Of a stretch of DNA of 64,000 nucleotides, positions 35,967-49,651 are shown in pieces. Position 1 is the first letter of the stretch. The number at the start of each line of letters is the position of its first letter. Under the pieces are notes generated by a model. That model had not been told where the DNA came from. It did not search any database and worked only from the letters and a program-made list of their open reading frames with translations. The stretch comes from Xestospongia muta (taxonomy: Eukaryota > Porifera > Demospongiae > Haplosclerida > Petrosiidae), in NCBI GenBank assembly GCA_963693285.1, contig OY848918.1:8435156-8499155 (forward strand), given 5' to 3'. The position numbers and the translations under genes were made by a program.

Positions 35967-38240
35967 ATGAAAAAATATGGTACAATATTGATTTGTCTTT
36001 TATTACCAGTCATAAGTGAGTTAATATATAATATTTGTTATATAGCCTTAAAGTGAACGTAGAAGCTACAGTTACAAGTCTAGACTGTAATCATGGAGTA
36101 TGTCCACAAACACAAGGAGCAGTCAATTGTACAATAACAGGAAGTGTAGCAGCTTGGTATTCTCCTCCATCAGATAGTAGTCCCATTGCTACAGTAACAA
36201 CCTCTGGACTAGTTAGTAATCTTGGTAATACTGGATTTATAGCTACTCTTGTGAGTATTAACAATCCTGGACTAACAACTAATTTTAATTTTACTGCCAC
36301 TACTGATAAGAATGGAACACAAGTCAAGTGTGTTGATGTAGTAGACACAAACTCAATGACTTGTGCTATTACGATATCAGGTATGTCACTAACAGTATCA
36401 TATATAACTAACATGTACTATCATTATAAGGTCCTCCAAGTGATGTTCCTACAGGACTGAGTATTACAGCTCTCACAAACACTTCAGTCACTCTTTACTG
36501 GTCACCTCCTACTCTTCATCCTAACTGTATAGTTAACTACACTGTTGAGATCAGAACAACCACTGATAATATATTGATCAGTAGTCTTAGTACTGGTAGT
36601 AATATCACCAGTATTAATGTATCTACTGGTCTCTCTCAGTCAGTAGAGTATCAGTACAGAGTAGCAGGGTCTGATGCTGTTAAAAGATTAGGACCCTATA
36701 GTCAATATATTATGTTCACTTTGGATGGTAAGGGTTAGATTATTCTAGTTCTCATGAGGAGTGCTAATTTTAAGTTTTACAGGCTGTACCACTAATCACT
36801 TATATTATCACAAAGAATACAGACTACACTATTGTTGTGACTTGGGAGGTATGTGTTTCTGTTTACAATAACTGAGTTTAGTATTTTCACTTAGTCACCT
36901 CCTCTCTCCTCTCGTCCTCCTTTCTTGTACTTTAAAGTCTATCACAACATATCAAGTTCACTAACTGTTAACATAACTACTGTTACTAACATTACATTGA
37001 CTGGAGTACTAGCTGGATATACCTACATTATAACAGTGGTACCAGTTAATATACTAGGAGATGGATACCCTAATAAGACTATAGGTTATTTAAATATTAT
37101 TATAAAGTGTGTTATATTTATTTCTCATACAGTTATCATTCATGATGAGGAACCAATAATTACTAGTACTAGTATTGTAACAATATCATATGAACATTGT
37201 AAGAGTGTTCAATATAACATACAAAATTAATTACATATCATTTGTATTAGTAACACCAGTAAATGTAACTAGTTACTTTTCTACAACTGTAAATGATACA
37301 TCAATTTTTAGTAAGTGCAAAATATTTATTATCACTTTTACTTAATGTTGAATATAGACACTTTGGTCCCTTTGATGTCTTTATTACAAAGTGCAACTAA
37401 AACAAGAACAATGTCTTTAAACTCAACAGGTATGTCCTTAGAAATTATTATAATTTAAGTATTACAATATAATGAAATGTCTATATATATACTCTATTTT
37501 TTGTATAGCAGTTTCTATCTATAATTCTTCAAGTTCATCTCCTACAAGTAATTTAATTAATCTAATATAACATTGCTATTTCTAATTGACAATAGCAGTA
37601 ATCACTACCACAACATCATCAACATCTGCTGGAATATATTATATTATTGGGACTGTTGGAGGTATTATTGTTTTCATACTAATTGCTGTAGTACTAGTTC
37701 TAACTGGTTGTATAATGATTAGAAGACTAAATAAAAGTTAGGTGTTTCTCTAATTACTTAATTTATTAATACTCTCAATATAGGTAACAAAGCAAGTGGT
37801 ACTCCAGTAACTGTTTCTCTGAGGTCAGTTCAAATATACTAATATTCATCTTAATGATTTTACTTTAGAAGTATTAAAGACAATAACAGTAAAGAGGTAT
37901 GGTATTTTTACTTATATGTACATAGTTAATACCTGCAAAATATACAAACATTTATTGATACAAAAATGTGATTGATCATCATGACTCATTATTAGCTTAT
38001 GTCAATCTAATTTGGAATTACTCATCATTTCTTAAAATAATTTGGTCATTACTATAGTTATCTTCAGACCCCACCTATGATGAAGTAAACAAGAAACCAC
38101 AGCCTCTATCTCTACAATATGATGAGGTCCCACCTCCAGTGCCTCCTTATTTAGCTGATAATGACCAGCCACCTCCTGAAACACTCATCTATTCTGAGGA
38201 TAATCTTTCTGTATACCCTCTTATAATGATGAACCTGTGA
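35967..38240 (+). CDS. Ig-FN3-FN3 receptor with frameshift-shortened tail (534 aa)
   Basis: Exons: 35967-36015, 36063-36380, 36431-36727, 36775-36848, 36895-37198, 37251-37310, 37358-37429, 37509-37547, 37596-37736, 37784-37823, 37869-37896, 38058-38240. The Ig exon is two codons longer than usual (TTSGLVSNLG, NNPGL sub-type). In the large tail exon a two-base insertion near 38212 ('gtataccctc' for 'gtaccctc') brings TGA at 38238-38240. The product keeps the membrane helix, TYDEV and LQYDEV (ten residues between them) and loses all later tyrosines and the proline-rich end. The remaining tail exons persist to about 38852 and are untranslated in this reading. It may be a truncated receptor or an early pseudogene. 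Confidence 0.7.
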
Positions 38241-38852
38241 TAGCTCAGTATTCTGAAGTCAAGAGAGAGCATATAGCACTTCATACAGCTGAAGGAAATT
38301 ATTCTGTTTTGAAGAGAGAAGAGAGAAAAGTCAGTGAAATGTAGGTACACAATCACATGACCATATTATTATAGAGCAAAGAGAATAACTCTCAGTTACA
38401 ACAGACTGGTTTGTATTCAACTCTAAATAATGAAGTAAGAGATAATACAGTCAACTATATCGTAATAACTTGCATCATATTAGATAAACAAACCAACTGG
38501 AGCTGGAGCTAAGCCAATAAAAGCTGGAGGTATAATATATGCTGAACTAGGCAATGCTCCTAAGAACAGACCATTGGCACCTCTTCCATCAAATTTAGAG
38601 CAGTCTGTTATCTACTCTGATATCAAGGCACCAACTGACCCTAATAAGGTATCTTGTGTGATATAACAATGTTGCCATAATCTTCTTTAATTGTCACTAA
38701 CAGAGGCTCTCTACAAAAGGTATTATGATACAAGCTCAGTTAGGAGAAATGGAGTTACCTCCACCACCTCCTCCTAAACCTGGTCCCAAACCTGGTTCCC
38801 ATGGCACTAGAGGCCAGTCAACAACAGTAATTTCCTCTATACATCACCTGTA
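38241..38852 (+). pseudogene. Out-of-frame remainder of the tail exons of the preceding gene
   Basis: The rest of the large tail exon (QYSEV, NYSVL) plus the YSTL, IIYAEL/YSDI and proline-rich exons are still well matched to relatives, with good acceptors. A correction of the upstream two-base insertion would restore a normal long tail up to the last stop near 38850-38852. Confidence 0.65.
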
Positions 38853-40429
38853 AAATGATAACTCACTGCTGACTTATATAATGTTAAATATGTCACTTTT
38901 TTAGATCATTATTTTATTTTATCATGTTTTAAATGTCAATAGTTTTTAGCTATTGTTAAACTAGTATCATTTGTTTATTAACTATAATATGTTAACAAGC
39001 ATTTGTTTACATATGAACTTCATATGATCACTTTGTATCATTATAGCAGCTGTCAGTATTAATTATTATTCACTAGTATTCTCAATATTCATTGTGATTT
39101 TAACTAATGCATGTTTGTTTAATATATTTACATCATCTGATATATCCTCCTTATATCAATGTAAACATATTTTATCTTCATAAACAAACACACAGTACTA
39201 TAGACCATATAAAGCATAGAACAGTATACAAAGTAACTTGTGTACTACTTAAAATTAGTCTCAATTAACTCATGATACATGTATATTAGCATATGTAATA
39301 GTGGAAAGGTAAACGGTAACTGTCTGAGTATTTCATTTATTATTATTGTCATGACATGAAACTGATAATGATAAAGTTAATTATAAATAGTTTTATCTCA
39401 CTACAATATTATCAATGAAATATAATAACACAATAAACATGAAACTTACAGAAAAGTGAATTTAAAAAAATTACGTTAACAGGTTTTGAACCTTTAGTCA
39501 CAAAAAATATAATATATAATACATACACATGTACTTGTTCTAGTATACATCAGATCTAAACAACACCTACACATAGTTCATTATAACTTGTGATCAGTTC
39601 AGTTTACATCGACTATTATAACAAAAAATATAACTCATAGTATATAAACTAAGCCAAGGTATATATAATTACATATGTTATACGTACATACATACATACA
39701 TACATACATATATCTAGATAAGTCTATCAGTATGTTGGACTAGTTACAATTGATATGACATATTTCATATTTTAAACATTTGGTATACTCTATGTTTGTG
39801 AAGAACTAAGGGTATTGTTATCCTATTGAAAGATAAGATGTCATAATTCATGATAGTCTCATGTTTTATTGGACACATGTTGTACAGATAGTCTTGCTGT
39901 AACACATGCTAGGTACTAGCATTAGTTATTATAATACAATTAAGGAAACATATCTGTAATAATAATAATAAGCTGCTTCCTTCTTTGACAGCATTTGTTT
40001 ACTAAAAGACCAGTATATACATTTATATTACATATAGATAATACATAAGAGTCTGTATAATATGTATACTGTCTATAGGTATTAATGTAGTACTAAATTG
40101 GTATATACATGTATATGATATGTATTGTATCTATAATATGTGCTATATAGTACTAATTGATAATTTATATTAACATGTATGTGTTGTATATTATAAATTG
40201 ATAATGAAATTAACATTGATGATATTGTTACATTTTTCAACTAATTATTTAATTGTAAACAGTGCATGTTGTACAAACATTACTTGAACTATAATCAATA
40301 CTACTTTTATTTTACATGTTACATATAAAGTATGTGACTTATAGCATTAAGTGTTGTTCATGGAACAATGTTAGTTTAGGATCCAACTAATCCAGGCAAT
40401 ACTTGATGTCATAACAATAATATGTTAAG
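38853..40429. other. Long spacer
   Basis: No gene seen. Contains (ACAT)n at about 39685-39711. The second half matches 7.56-8.42 kb and 17.2-17.6 kb. Confidence 0.55.
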
Positions 40430-40559
40430 AGCTGAGCAAAGAGGAGTTAGAAATATAGTATATGCTGAACTGGGCAATGTTTCTAAGTACAGACCAATGA
40501 CACCTCCTACATCAAATTCAGAGCAGTCTGTTATCTACTCTGATATCAAGGCACCAACA
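40430..40559 (+). pseudogene. Orphan tail exon (IVYAEL/VIYSDI), second copy
   Basis: Same boundaries and neighbouring R1 as the orphan at 22544-22675, so both derive from one rearranged ancestor. Confidence 0.7.
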
Positions 40560-41205
40560 GAAGGCTAGCCTGTAGAAGCAGTAACTAGATAAGCCTGCTG
40601 CCACCACAACAGACAAAGCCTGCCCCACTGAATCACACCAATCTACTTTCACTAAATAATGATAAAAAGATGTGTTGTTTATTTTATTTATTTATTGACT
40701 AATATATCTTATTTTTCTGATGTATATAGTTTAATACTTTTACTACCTCTCTCCCAGACCGACTCTCTGTAATGTAACATGTATCCAATGGAGTATATTG
40801 TGTGCAATAAAAGCATGACTGAGAGAATTAAATAAAGAAGGGAAATCAGAACACGAGGGTAATTGTAATGGTGGTCTCTGAACCAGATATTCTCCTAATG
40901 AAACTTCTGATTTCAAGACTACTTTATTAAATTTATTAAAGTCATTTGAATTGCTAGGTATATTTATATATATTTCAGTTGTAAAGTAATCCACCAAATA
41001 AGAAATTTTATTTGAAAGTGATGGCTGTCAATGGCTATCTTCATTGGTAATATTATAAAAAGCATAGAGAGACAGTCAATAAATAAAACTAAAATGAATA
41101 AACAAATAAAGATAAGAATGTACTTTTAAACACGAGGACAATATGAGGATGAATAGTTAAGCTATATACTAGTACTGGATAAAAAGTTAATATTACTTGT
41201 ACTAC
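40560..41205. repeat. R1 repeat, copy 4
   Basis: Pairs with copy 2 (22.68 kb) by its shared orphan exon and the text 'agataagcctgctgccaccac'. Its minus-strand frame is interrupted relative to copy 2 by a small change near 40855. Confidence 0.6.
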
Positions 41206-41559
41206 ATAATACATAACAATATTACATACTCAGTTATATTAGTGTATGAAGTATATGATATGTACTATCTATATATATTATGTAATACTTAGTTGGCAAT
41301 TTATATTGATTGTGTATGTGTTTGTATATTATGAACTCATAATGAAATAAACATATTTCAACTAATTACTTAATTGTAAACAGTATACCTTTTACAAACA
41401 TTATTTGAACTATAATCAATACCACTTTTATGATACATGTTACATATAAAGTATATAGCTTATAGTATTAAGTGTTGTTCATGGAACAATGTTAGTTTGT
41501 GATCCAACTAATCCAAGCGATACTTGATGTCATAACAATAATATGTTATAATAAAAGAA

Positions 41560-41900
41560 AGTCAGGTGTGTTGATTTAATAGATACAAACTCAATGACTT
41601 GTACTATTATGATATCAGGTATGTCACTAACACTATCATATATAACTAATATGTACTGTGATTATAAGGTCCTTCAAGTGATGCTCCTTTAGGACTGGAT
41701 TTTACAGCTCTCACAAACACTTCAGTCACTCTTTACTGGTCACCTCCTATTCTTCATTCTAACTGTATAGTCAATATACTGTCATCACACTGGATGGCAA
41801 GAACTAGAATAAAATATTATAAGTTCTACAAGCTATTACATTAATCACTTATAATATTACAAAGAAATAATAATTATTATAAAGAATACAGTGAACTACA
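41560..41900 (+). pseudogene. Receptor exon fragment
   Basis: Ig remnant (41560-41620), FN3-1 first third fused to its end (to about 41800), and a partial FN3-2 first exon (from about 41828). The second FN3-2 exon is absent. About 200 bp of the recurrent unique segment follow (41905-42105). Confidence 0.65.
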
Positions 41901-42797
41901 GGTACTATTAGTACATCATGTGGAAATTAATGGTAGTAACAGATTATTCATTGTTTTCACAAACTGTAAGTGAACTGAACACAATATTGGTTACAGTCAA
42001 ACCTTTATTATGCATTGTTGACATTATATTGTGTAGTTCCAAGAATTCTTTATACATAGCATTGTATTTCTTATTACTAACAATGTCATTGGTATTATAC
42101 TAATTTAATATATTTATTCATTGACTTTGAAATGTGAATTTGTATTAAAAAACCAATTATTGACCAACAACACAAGCCATATCTGTAATTAAAGGAAAAT
42201 ATGGTTATGAATTTCAGGTCAGTAACATTGGTATATAAATGTACCTAGGTTTTCAACAACTGTAGTAATATTTAATAATTTTTATCATGATATAATGTTG
42301 AATATGTTAAGAATCCATCAGTCCTTTGATGTTTATTACTAGACTCCACTAATTCTACATATTCACTGTTCACTCTATATATGTAATTTATTCAAGCAAT
42401 CATTACATTTATGACTCAATAAACTACATGCAATTCTTAATATGATAATTTCTACTTTCAAAATGACAGTATTTTTCAATTTTTTAAATATTAGTCAGTA
42501 AAGTGAAATTATAATACAATTTCATCTTCCTGTATACATCAGTAGAAGAGCTCTCATCTAAATTCCAATAATTGATTATAAACACATTCAATACAGATAG
42601 ATCAATATATTATATATTGATCACTATCATTGTTAACATTGAAGTCAATTTAAAGAACAAAATAAGTATTTACAATGAGTAACCTAATACTTGAATTATA
42701 ATGTAAACTCAACCCACAAAACACACCACCACTTTACATAAATAAGTATCATTGCCATGTATAAACCCATTGTATCATAACTATCCATGTAGTCAAA
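41901..42797. other. Upstream spacer of next receptor
   Basis: The first 200 bp contain an open stretch shared with 23.97 and 34.85 kb that I regard as intron-derived. The remainder is normal upstream spacer ending in the promoter-like block (42717-42797). Confidence 0.5.
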
Positions 42798-45678
42798 ATG
42801 AAAAAGTATGGTACAATGTTGATTTGTCTTCTATTACCAGTAATAAGTGAGTTAATATATAATATTTGTTAGTATGACCTTATAGCAAATATAGATGCTT
42901 CAGTTACAAGTCTAGAATGTAATCATGGAGTATGTCCACAGACACAAGGAGCACTCACTTGTACAATAACAAAAAGTGTAGCAGCTTGGTATTCTCCTCC
43001 ATCAGATAGTATTCCCATTGCTACAGTCACTTCTGGATTAGTTAGTAATGTTGATAATACTGGGTTTACTGTTGCTCTTGTGAGCAATATGTCTGGACTA
43101 ACAACTAATTTAAGTTTTATTGCCACTACTGATAAGAATGGAACACAAGTCAGGTGTGTTGATGTAATAGATACAAACTCAATGACTTGTACTATTATTA
43201 TATCAAGTATGTCACTAACAGTATCATATATAACTAACATGTACTATCATTATAAGGTCCTCCAAGTGATGTTCCTACAGGACTGGGTTTTACAGCTCTC
43301 ACAAACACTTCAGTCATTCTCTACTGGTCACCTCCTACTCTTCATCCTAACTGTATAGTTAACTACACTGTTGAGATCAGGACAACCAGTGATAATATAT
43401 TGATCAATAGTCTTAGTACTGGTAGTAATATCACCAGTATTAATGTATCTACTGGTCTCTCTCAGTCAGTAGAGTATCAGTACAAAGTAGTAGGGTCTGA
43501 TGCTGTTAATAGATTAGGACCCTATAGTCAATATACTATGTTCACTTTGGATGGTAAGGGTTAGATTATTCTAGTTCTCATGAGGAATGCTAATTTTTAG
43601 TTCTACAGGCTGTACCACTAATTACTTATAATATCACAAAGAATACAGACAGCTACACTATTGTTATAATTTGGGAGGTGTGTATTTTTGTTTATAATAA
43701 CTGAGTCTAGTTTTTTATTTAGTCTCCTCCACTCTCCACTCATCCTCCTCTCTTGTACTATAAAGTCTATCACAACATATCAGGTTCTCTAACTGTTAAT
43801 ATAACTACTGTTACTAACATTACATTGACTGGAGTACTAGCTGGATATATCTACATTATAACAGTTGTACCAGTTAATATACTAGGAGATGGATACCCTA
43901 ATAAGACTATAGGTTATTTAAATATTATTATAAAATATGTTATGTTTACTTCTCATACAGTTATCATTCCTGATGAAGAACCAATAATTACTAGTACTAG
44001 TATTGTAACAATATCATCTGAACATTGTAAGAGTGTTCAATATAACATACAAAATTAATTACATATTATTTGTATTAGTAACACCAGTAAATGTACCTAG
44101 TCTCTTTTCTACAACTGTAAATGATACATCAATTATTAGTAAGTGCAAAATATTTATAATCACTCTTACTTAATGATGAATATAGAAACTTTGGTCCCTT
44201 TGATGTCTTTATTACAAAGTGCAAATAAAACAAGTACAATATCTTTAAACTCAACAGGTATGTCCTCAAAAATTATTATAATTTAAGTATTGCAATATAA
44301 TAAAATGTCTATATATATACTCTATCTCTGTATAGCAGTTTCTAACTATAGTCCTTCTAGTTCATCTCCTACAAGTAATTTAATTAATCTAATATAACAT
44401 TGCTATTTCTATTTGACAATAGCAGTAATCACTACTACAACATCATCAACATCTGCTGGAATATATTATGTTATTGGGACTGTTGGAGGTATTATTGTTT
44501 TCATACTAATTGCTGTAGTACTATTTCTAGCTGGTTGTATAATGATTAGAAGACAAAATAAAAGTCAGGTGTTCCTATAATTACTTAATCCTTTAATACT
44601 CTCAATATAGACAACAAAGCAAGTGGTAGTCCAGTAACTGTTTCTCTGAGGTCAGTTCAAATAAACTAATATTCATTTTAATGATTATATTTTAGAAACA
44701 TTAAAGACAATAACAGAGAAGAGGTATGGTATTGTTACTTATATGTAGATAGTTAATACCTGCATGAGTAAATGAACATTTATTGATACAAAAATGTGAT
44801 TGATCATCATGACTCATTATTAGTTTATGTTATCTAATTTGGAGTTACTCATCATTTCTTAAAATAATTTGGTCATTACTATAGTTATCTTCAGATCCCA
44901 CCTATGATGAAGTAAACAAGAAACCACAACCTCTATCTCTACAATATGATGAAGTCCCACCTCCAGTGCCTCCTTATTTAGCTGATAATGACCAGCCACC
45001 TCCTGAACCACTGTTCCATTGTGAGGATAATCTTTCTGTATCCCCTTATAATGATGAACCTGTGATAGCTCAGTATTCTGAAGTCAAGAGAGAGCATATA
45101 GCACTTCATACAGCTGAAGGAAATTATTCTGTTTTGAAGAGAGAAGAGAGAGAAGTCAGTTAAATGTAGATACACAATCACATGACTATATTATTATAGA
45201 GCAGAGAGAATAACTCTCAGTTACAACAGACTGGTTTGTATTCAACTCTAAATAATGAAGTAATAGATAATACAGTCAACTATATTATAATAATTTACAT
45301 TATATTAGTTAAAAAAACCAATTGGAGGCAGAGCTGAGCCAAGAGGAGTTAGAAATATAGTATATGCAGAACTGGGCAATGTCCCTAAGAACAGACCAAT
45401 GGTACCTCCTACATCATATTTAGAGCATTCTGTTATCTACTCTGATATCAAAGCACCAACTGACGCTAATAAGGTATCTTGTGTGATATAACAATGTTCC
45501 CATAATCTTCTTTAATTGTCACTAACAGAGGCTTTCTACAAAAGGTATTATGATACAGGCTCAGTTAGGAGAAATGGAGCTACCTCCACCACGTCCTCCT
45601 AAACCTGGTCCCAAACCTGGTTTCCATGGCAGTGGAGGCCAGTCAACAACAGTAATTCCCTCTATACATCACCTGTAA
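42798..45678 (+). CDS. Long-tailed Ig-FN3-FN3 receptor, intact (687 aa)
   Basis: Exons: 42798-42846, 42895-43206, 43257-43553, 43601-43677, 43723-44026, 44079-44138, 44186-44257, 44336-44374, 44423-44563, 44611-44650, 44696-44723, 44885-45154, 45200-45259, 45309-45473, 45529-45678. Differences from relatives: the mature N-terminus is NASVTSLEC (the second Cys of that segment is kept), TKSVAAW replaces TGSVAAW, and the Ig/FN3 junction codon is Ser. The tail shows TYDEV, LQYDEV, AQYSEV, NYSVL, LYSTL, IVYAEL and VIYSDI. One tail donor (GAA|gtaata, 45260) and the FN3-2 first-exon donor (gtgtgt) are weaker than average. It is the last long-tail gene of the array; sequence beyond about 46.35 kb is not part of the unit. 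Confidence 0.85.
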
Positions 45679-45923
45679 AATGATTATAACTCACTGCTGA
45701 ATTATACAATGTTAAATATGTCATTTTTTTAGTTCATTATTTTATTTTATTGTGTTTTAGATGTCAATAGTTTTTAGCCTTTGTCAAACTGATATCATTT
45801 GTTTATTAACTATAATATGTTAACTACTAGTTGTTTACATATGAACCTAATATGATCACTTTATATCATTATAGCAGCTGTCAGTATTAATTATTAATCA
45901 CTAGTCTTCTCAATATTCATTGT

Positions 45924-45925
<2 letters not shown>

Positions 45926-45997
<72 letters not shown>

Positions 45998-46037
45998 TGT
46001 ATGTATGTATGTATGTATGTATGTATGTATATATATA
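45926..46037. repeat. Compound (TA)n-(TATG)n microsatellite
   Basis: About 22 TA units, about 14 TATG units, then a few TA. Open frames across it ([14 protein letters not shown]) are repeat artefacts. Confidence 0.95.
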
Positions 46038-47094
46038 TTTAGCTAACGTATGTTTATTTAATATATTTACATCATCTGATACATCATTCTTATATCAAAG
46101 GTAAACTTATTTTATCTCATAAACAAACACACAGTACTATAGACCATATAAAACATAGAACAGTATACAAAGTAACTTGTGTACTACTTAAAATTAGTGT
46201 TAATTGACTGATGATACATGTATGATTAGCATATACAATAGTGGAAAGGTAAGTGGTAACTGACTTGGTATTTTATTTATTATTATTGTCATAACATGAA
46301 ACTAATAATGATAAAATTAATTATAAATAGTTTTATCTTACCACAATATATCAAATATCCACTGTACAAACATATAAGTAAGGCTGAATGACACTTATTA
46401 AGTTAAATAATTGGCCAAGGGACATAACAATTGACCACACCTCAACAGAAGAACAAAGCTAAACATGTAGAGACTCATAGCTGCAATCCAATGTCTTGTC
46501 TGCATATATTTAGAAAACAGCCATAGGTGATAATTTAAAAAGCCAATTATGACTGACTTTTTTAATGAAACCTGTGAAGTTATACATGTATGAAGTATGA
46601 TGTTATATAGCAACTTGACTTTGAACAGTATTGCTAGTCATTTCTCAGTTTTTGTACCAGTGAATCACAAACATTTGGAACTGGTATATATATTCATAAT
46701 TATGACTTGGTTCATATATTCTTAGTTTAAGACAGTCTTGTATTAATCCATTAGCATAGTATTACTCTTATGCTAGTGTGATAATAACTTATAATTAGCT
46801 ATATATAAGAGATGTTATAACTGTATTATTACAATGTCATAAGCTCTTATATTAGATATACCATCTTATATTAGAGTTTTGTTGTCACGGTGCTGTGCGT
46901 CAGCAATTCTCATGATGGCCGCTACAAGCTTACTGATCTGGCCTATGTAGCACTGTATAGAACTATATAATGTAAACTCATTAGTCAGCTTTTAAGAATA
47001 ACTAATCTTGAAAGCAGCAGAACAAATTGGCATTAATTTTTAAACATTTCAGGAAATATTAAACTAAATTTAACTAAAACACTCATCACAAACA

Positions 47095-47097
<3 letters not shown>

Positions 47098-47130
<33 letters not shown>
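47098..47130. repeat. (TA)n microsatellite
   Basis: About 16 TA units in unique spacer. Confidence 0.9.
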
Positions 47131-47135
<5 letters not shown>

Positions 47136-47662
47136 ATATATATGCATAGGGTACATACAGCTGTATTTTCGTTTACATTTGGAAACTGTTAGGAAATGTC
47201 ACTGTATATGGGCAAGACTTGTACACTGAAGACCACTTGCAGTGTACACATAGAATGCATACTTGCACAGGTCCAGTTCCACAAATGTGAGTACTTCTTG
47301 GAAATTAACAGTGGACAAAATTAGAAAGACTTGTCCACGGGTATATTTCTAGCTGTGACTCCCAATAATATCACTGATAATTAACTTAGTACTTTTACCC
47401 ATTATGGCTAGCCTTCTATTCATTTCTTCTTCATTTCCTTGTATACTTATACATATCAAGTACATGATAGTCACATGCTCCATTAGGCACATGTTTACAT
47501 TTAGAGATAGCTTATCTAAATTTCCGATAACATGTGTACACCTGGTGTACGTACATTAGCAATTATAATACAATTGGGAGTATTATAAAAATTAAAATAA
47601 TACACTCTTATATCCATCTACCTCCTTTATTAATTCAATTCACAATCATACAACTCCTCAAG

Positions 47663-49373
47663 ATGGAGAAGTACATGTTTACTTCAACATTGATTTGTAT
47701 TTACGTTCTTGTTGTAGGTAAGTAAGTTGATGTTGTAATTATAAATAAGAATTAAGATTTACTACAGGTGACACAGAAGCATCAGTTACAAGTCTAGACT
47801 GTAATCATAGAGTATGTCCACACACACAAAGAGCACTCACTTGTACAATGACAGGAAGTGTAGCAGCTTGCTATTCTCTTCCATCAGATAGTAGTCCCAT
47901 TGCTACAGTAAGTTCTGGATTAGTTAGTAATATTGATAATACTGGGTTTACTGCTGCTCTTGTGAGCAATATTTCTGAACTAACAAGTATTTAAGCTTTA
48001 TTGCAACTACTGATAAGAATGGAACACAAGTCAGGTGTGTTGATGTAATAGATACAAACTCAATGACTTGTACTATTATGATATCAGGTATGTCACTAAC
48101 AGTATCATATATAACTAACATGTACTATCATTATAAGGTCCTCCAAGTGATGCTCCTACAATACTGAGTTTACACCTCTCACAAACACTTCAGTCACTCT
48201 TTACAGGTCACCTCCTACTCTTTATCCTAACTGTATAGTTAACTACAGTGTTGAGATCAGGACAACCAGTGATAATATATTGATCAGTAGTCTTAGTACT
48301 GGTATTAATATCACCAGTATTAATGTATCTACCAATCTCCTTCAGTCAGTAGAGTATCAGTACAGAGTAGTAGGGTCTGATATTATCAATAGATTAGGAC
48401 CCTATAGTCAATATACTGTGTTCTCTCTGGATGGTAAGAATGAAATAGTTTTAATACCTTATCTAATATTTCATTAGTTCTACAGACTGTACCACTAATC
48501 ACTTATAATATCACAAAGAATACAAAAAACTACTCTATTGTTGTGATTTGGGAGGTGTGTATTTCTGTTTATAATAACTGAGTCTATTTTTTTTTGTTTA
48601 GTCACCTCCTCTCTCCTCTTGTCCTCCTCTCTTGCACTATAAAGTCTATCACAACATATCATAACTACTTTTACTAACATTACATTGACTGGAGTACTAG
48701 CTGGATATATCTACATTATAACATTGGTACCAGTTAATATACTAGAAGATGGATACCCTAATAAGACTATAGGTTATTTAAATATTATTATAAATTTTTT
48801 TTATGTTTACTTCTCATACAGTTATCATTCCTAAACAACCAATAATTACTAGTAATAATATTGTAACAATGTTGTAATAATGTCATTTAATGAAAGTAAT
48901 CAATGTATTAATCAGTAAATGTACTTACTACTTTTCCTTATTATTGTAGTCATCAAAACAAGTGTTCTATTAAATTGTAGTAAGTACAAATATATAATAT
49001 ATGTACATAGTTTATGATATTTATAGAAACTGTAAGTTCATTGATGTCATTGTCAAACAACAAACATTATACTTAGCGGGTAATTTCTAAAACAAACATG
49101 TTACATTACTGAATTGTTTACTTAACAGTGAGTATACCAGTCAGTATGTTCCTCTCTTCTCTATTAACTGCTGTTATTACTACATTTATTGTCTATCTAA
49201 TTATGAGAAAGAGGAGTTACAATAAAGACACTCCACCCACTACTACTACCCAATTAGGTCCAATATATGATGATGTTAAGTTACCAGAGACATCAGAACA
49301 GAAAGAGATCATTGAATTACAAGGAAATACTGCTTGTGGATATATTATAAGAGCATGTATTAACTTAACTTAA
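47663..49373 (+). pseudogene. Short-tailed receptor pseudogene with a distinct leader
   Basis: The signal exon 47663-47717 encodes MEKYMFTSTLICIYVLVVG, unlike the MKKYGT leader of the array. The Ig exon (from 47768) has the core Trp changed to Cys (AACYS) and a one-base deletion near 47987 giving TAA. FN3-1 (from 48138) has another one-base loss near 48160 and a Trp-to-Arg change (TTACAGG). FN3-2 lacks about 20 bases near 48660. Remains of stalk are followed by an open transmembrane+tail exon (49134-49373; GPIYDDVKLP, then ACGYII with the last motif altered). Clearly inactive, yet the tail exon is the least damaged part. Confidence 0.85.
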
Positions 49374-49651
49374 CTTTAGTATACATTATTACTAATGTCA
49401 GTCAAGTTATGTGATGACGATCTCAACATTGTAGATAATTATAGCATATGATAAACTGACACACACACAATGTGCATAATTAGGTTAAATGAATCTCTCT
49501 TTAGTTTCAATATACTTACCATCCTAGGTCATTTAAATTAATAAAATTTAATTTTCATAAAATAGTATATATAACTTATATGTGTAACACTTAAAAATTG
49601 ACACAATCATGTCCAAAAATGTCTATTTTATGATATAAAGTATGAAATTCT
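49374..49651. other. Convergent 3' ends; start of inverted-repeat arm
   Basis: Short region between the plus-strand pseudogene and the minus-strand receptor. From about 49487 it is the inverted counterpart of 62777-62945. Confidence 0.65.

Larger units (their letters stand above)
45679..47662. other. Spacer leaving the tandem array
   Basis: Family spacer continues to about 46345. Then comes unique sequence, slightly less AT-rich at about 46870-46960 and 47160-47350. Contains the compound microsatellite at 45926-46037 and (TA)n at 47098-47130. No supportable gene on either strand. Confidence 0.55.

Noticed and set aside
45922..46104. Open frame of YIYIYI and CMYVCMYV
   Set aside because: Pure translation of a TA/TATG microsatellite.
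46350..47600. Possible unknown gene in the slightly GC-richer unique spacer
   Set aside because: Only short frames on either strand, no splice-compatible exon chain and no recognisable domain.
47534..47725. 63-codon frame beginning MYTWCTYISNYN upstream of the leader at 47663
   Set aside because: Only its last part, from ATG at 47663, looks like a signal peptide exon; the upstream part is spacer.
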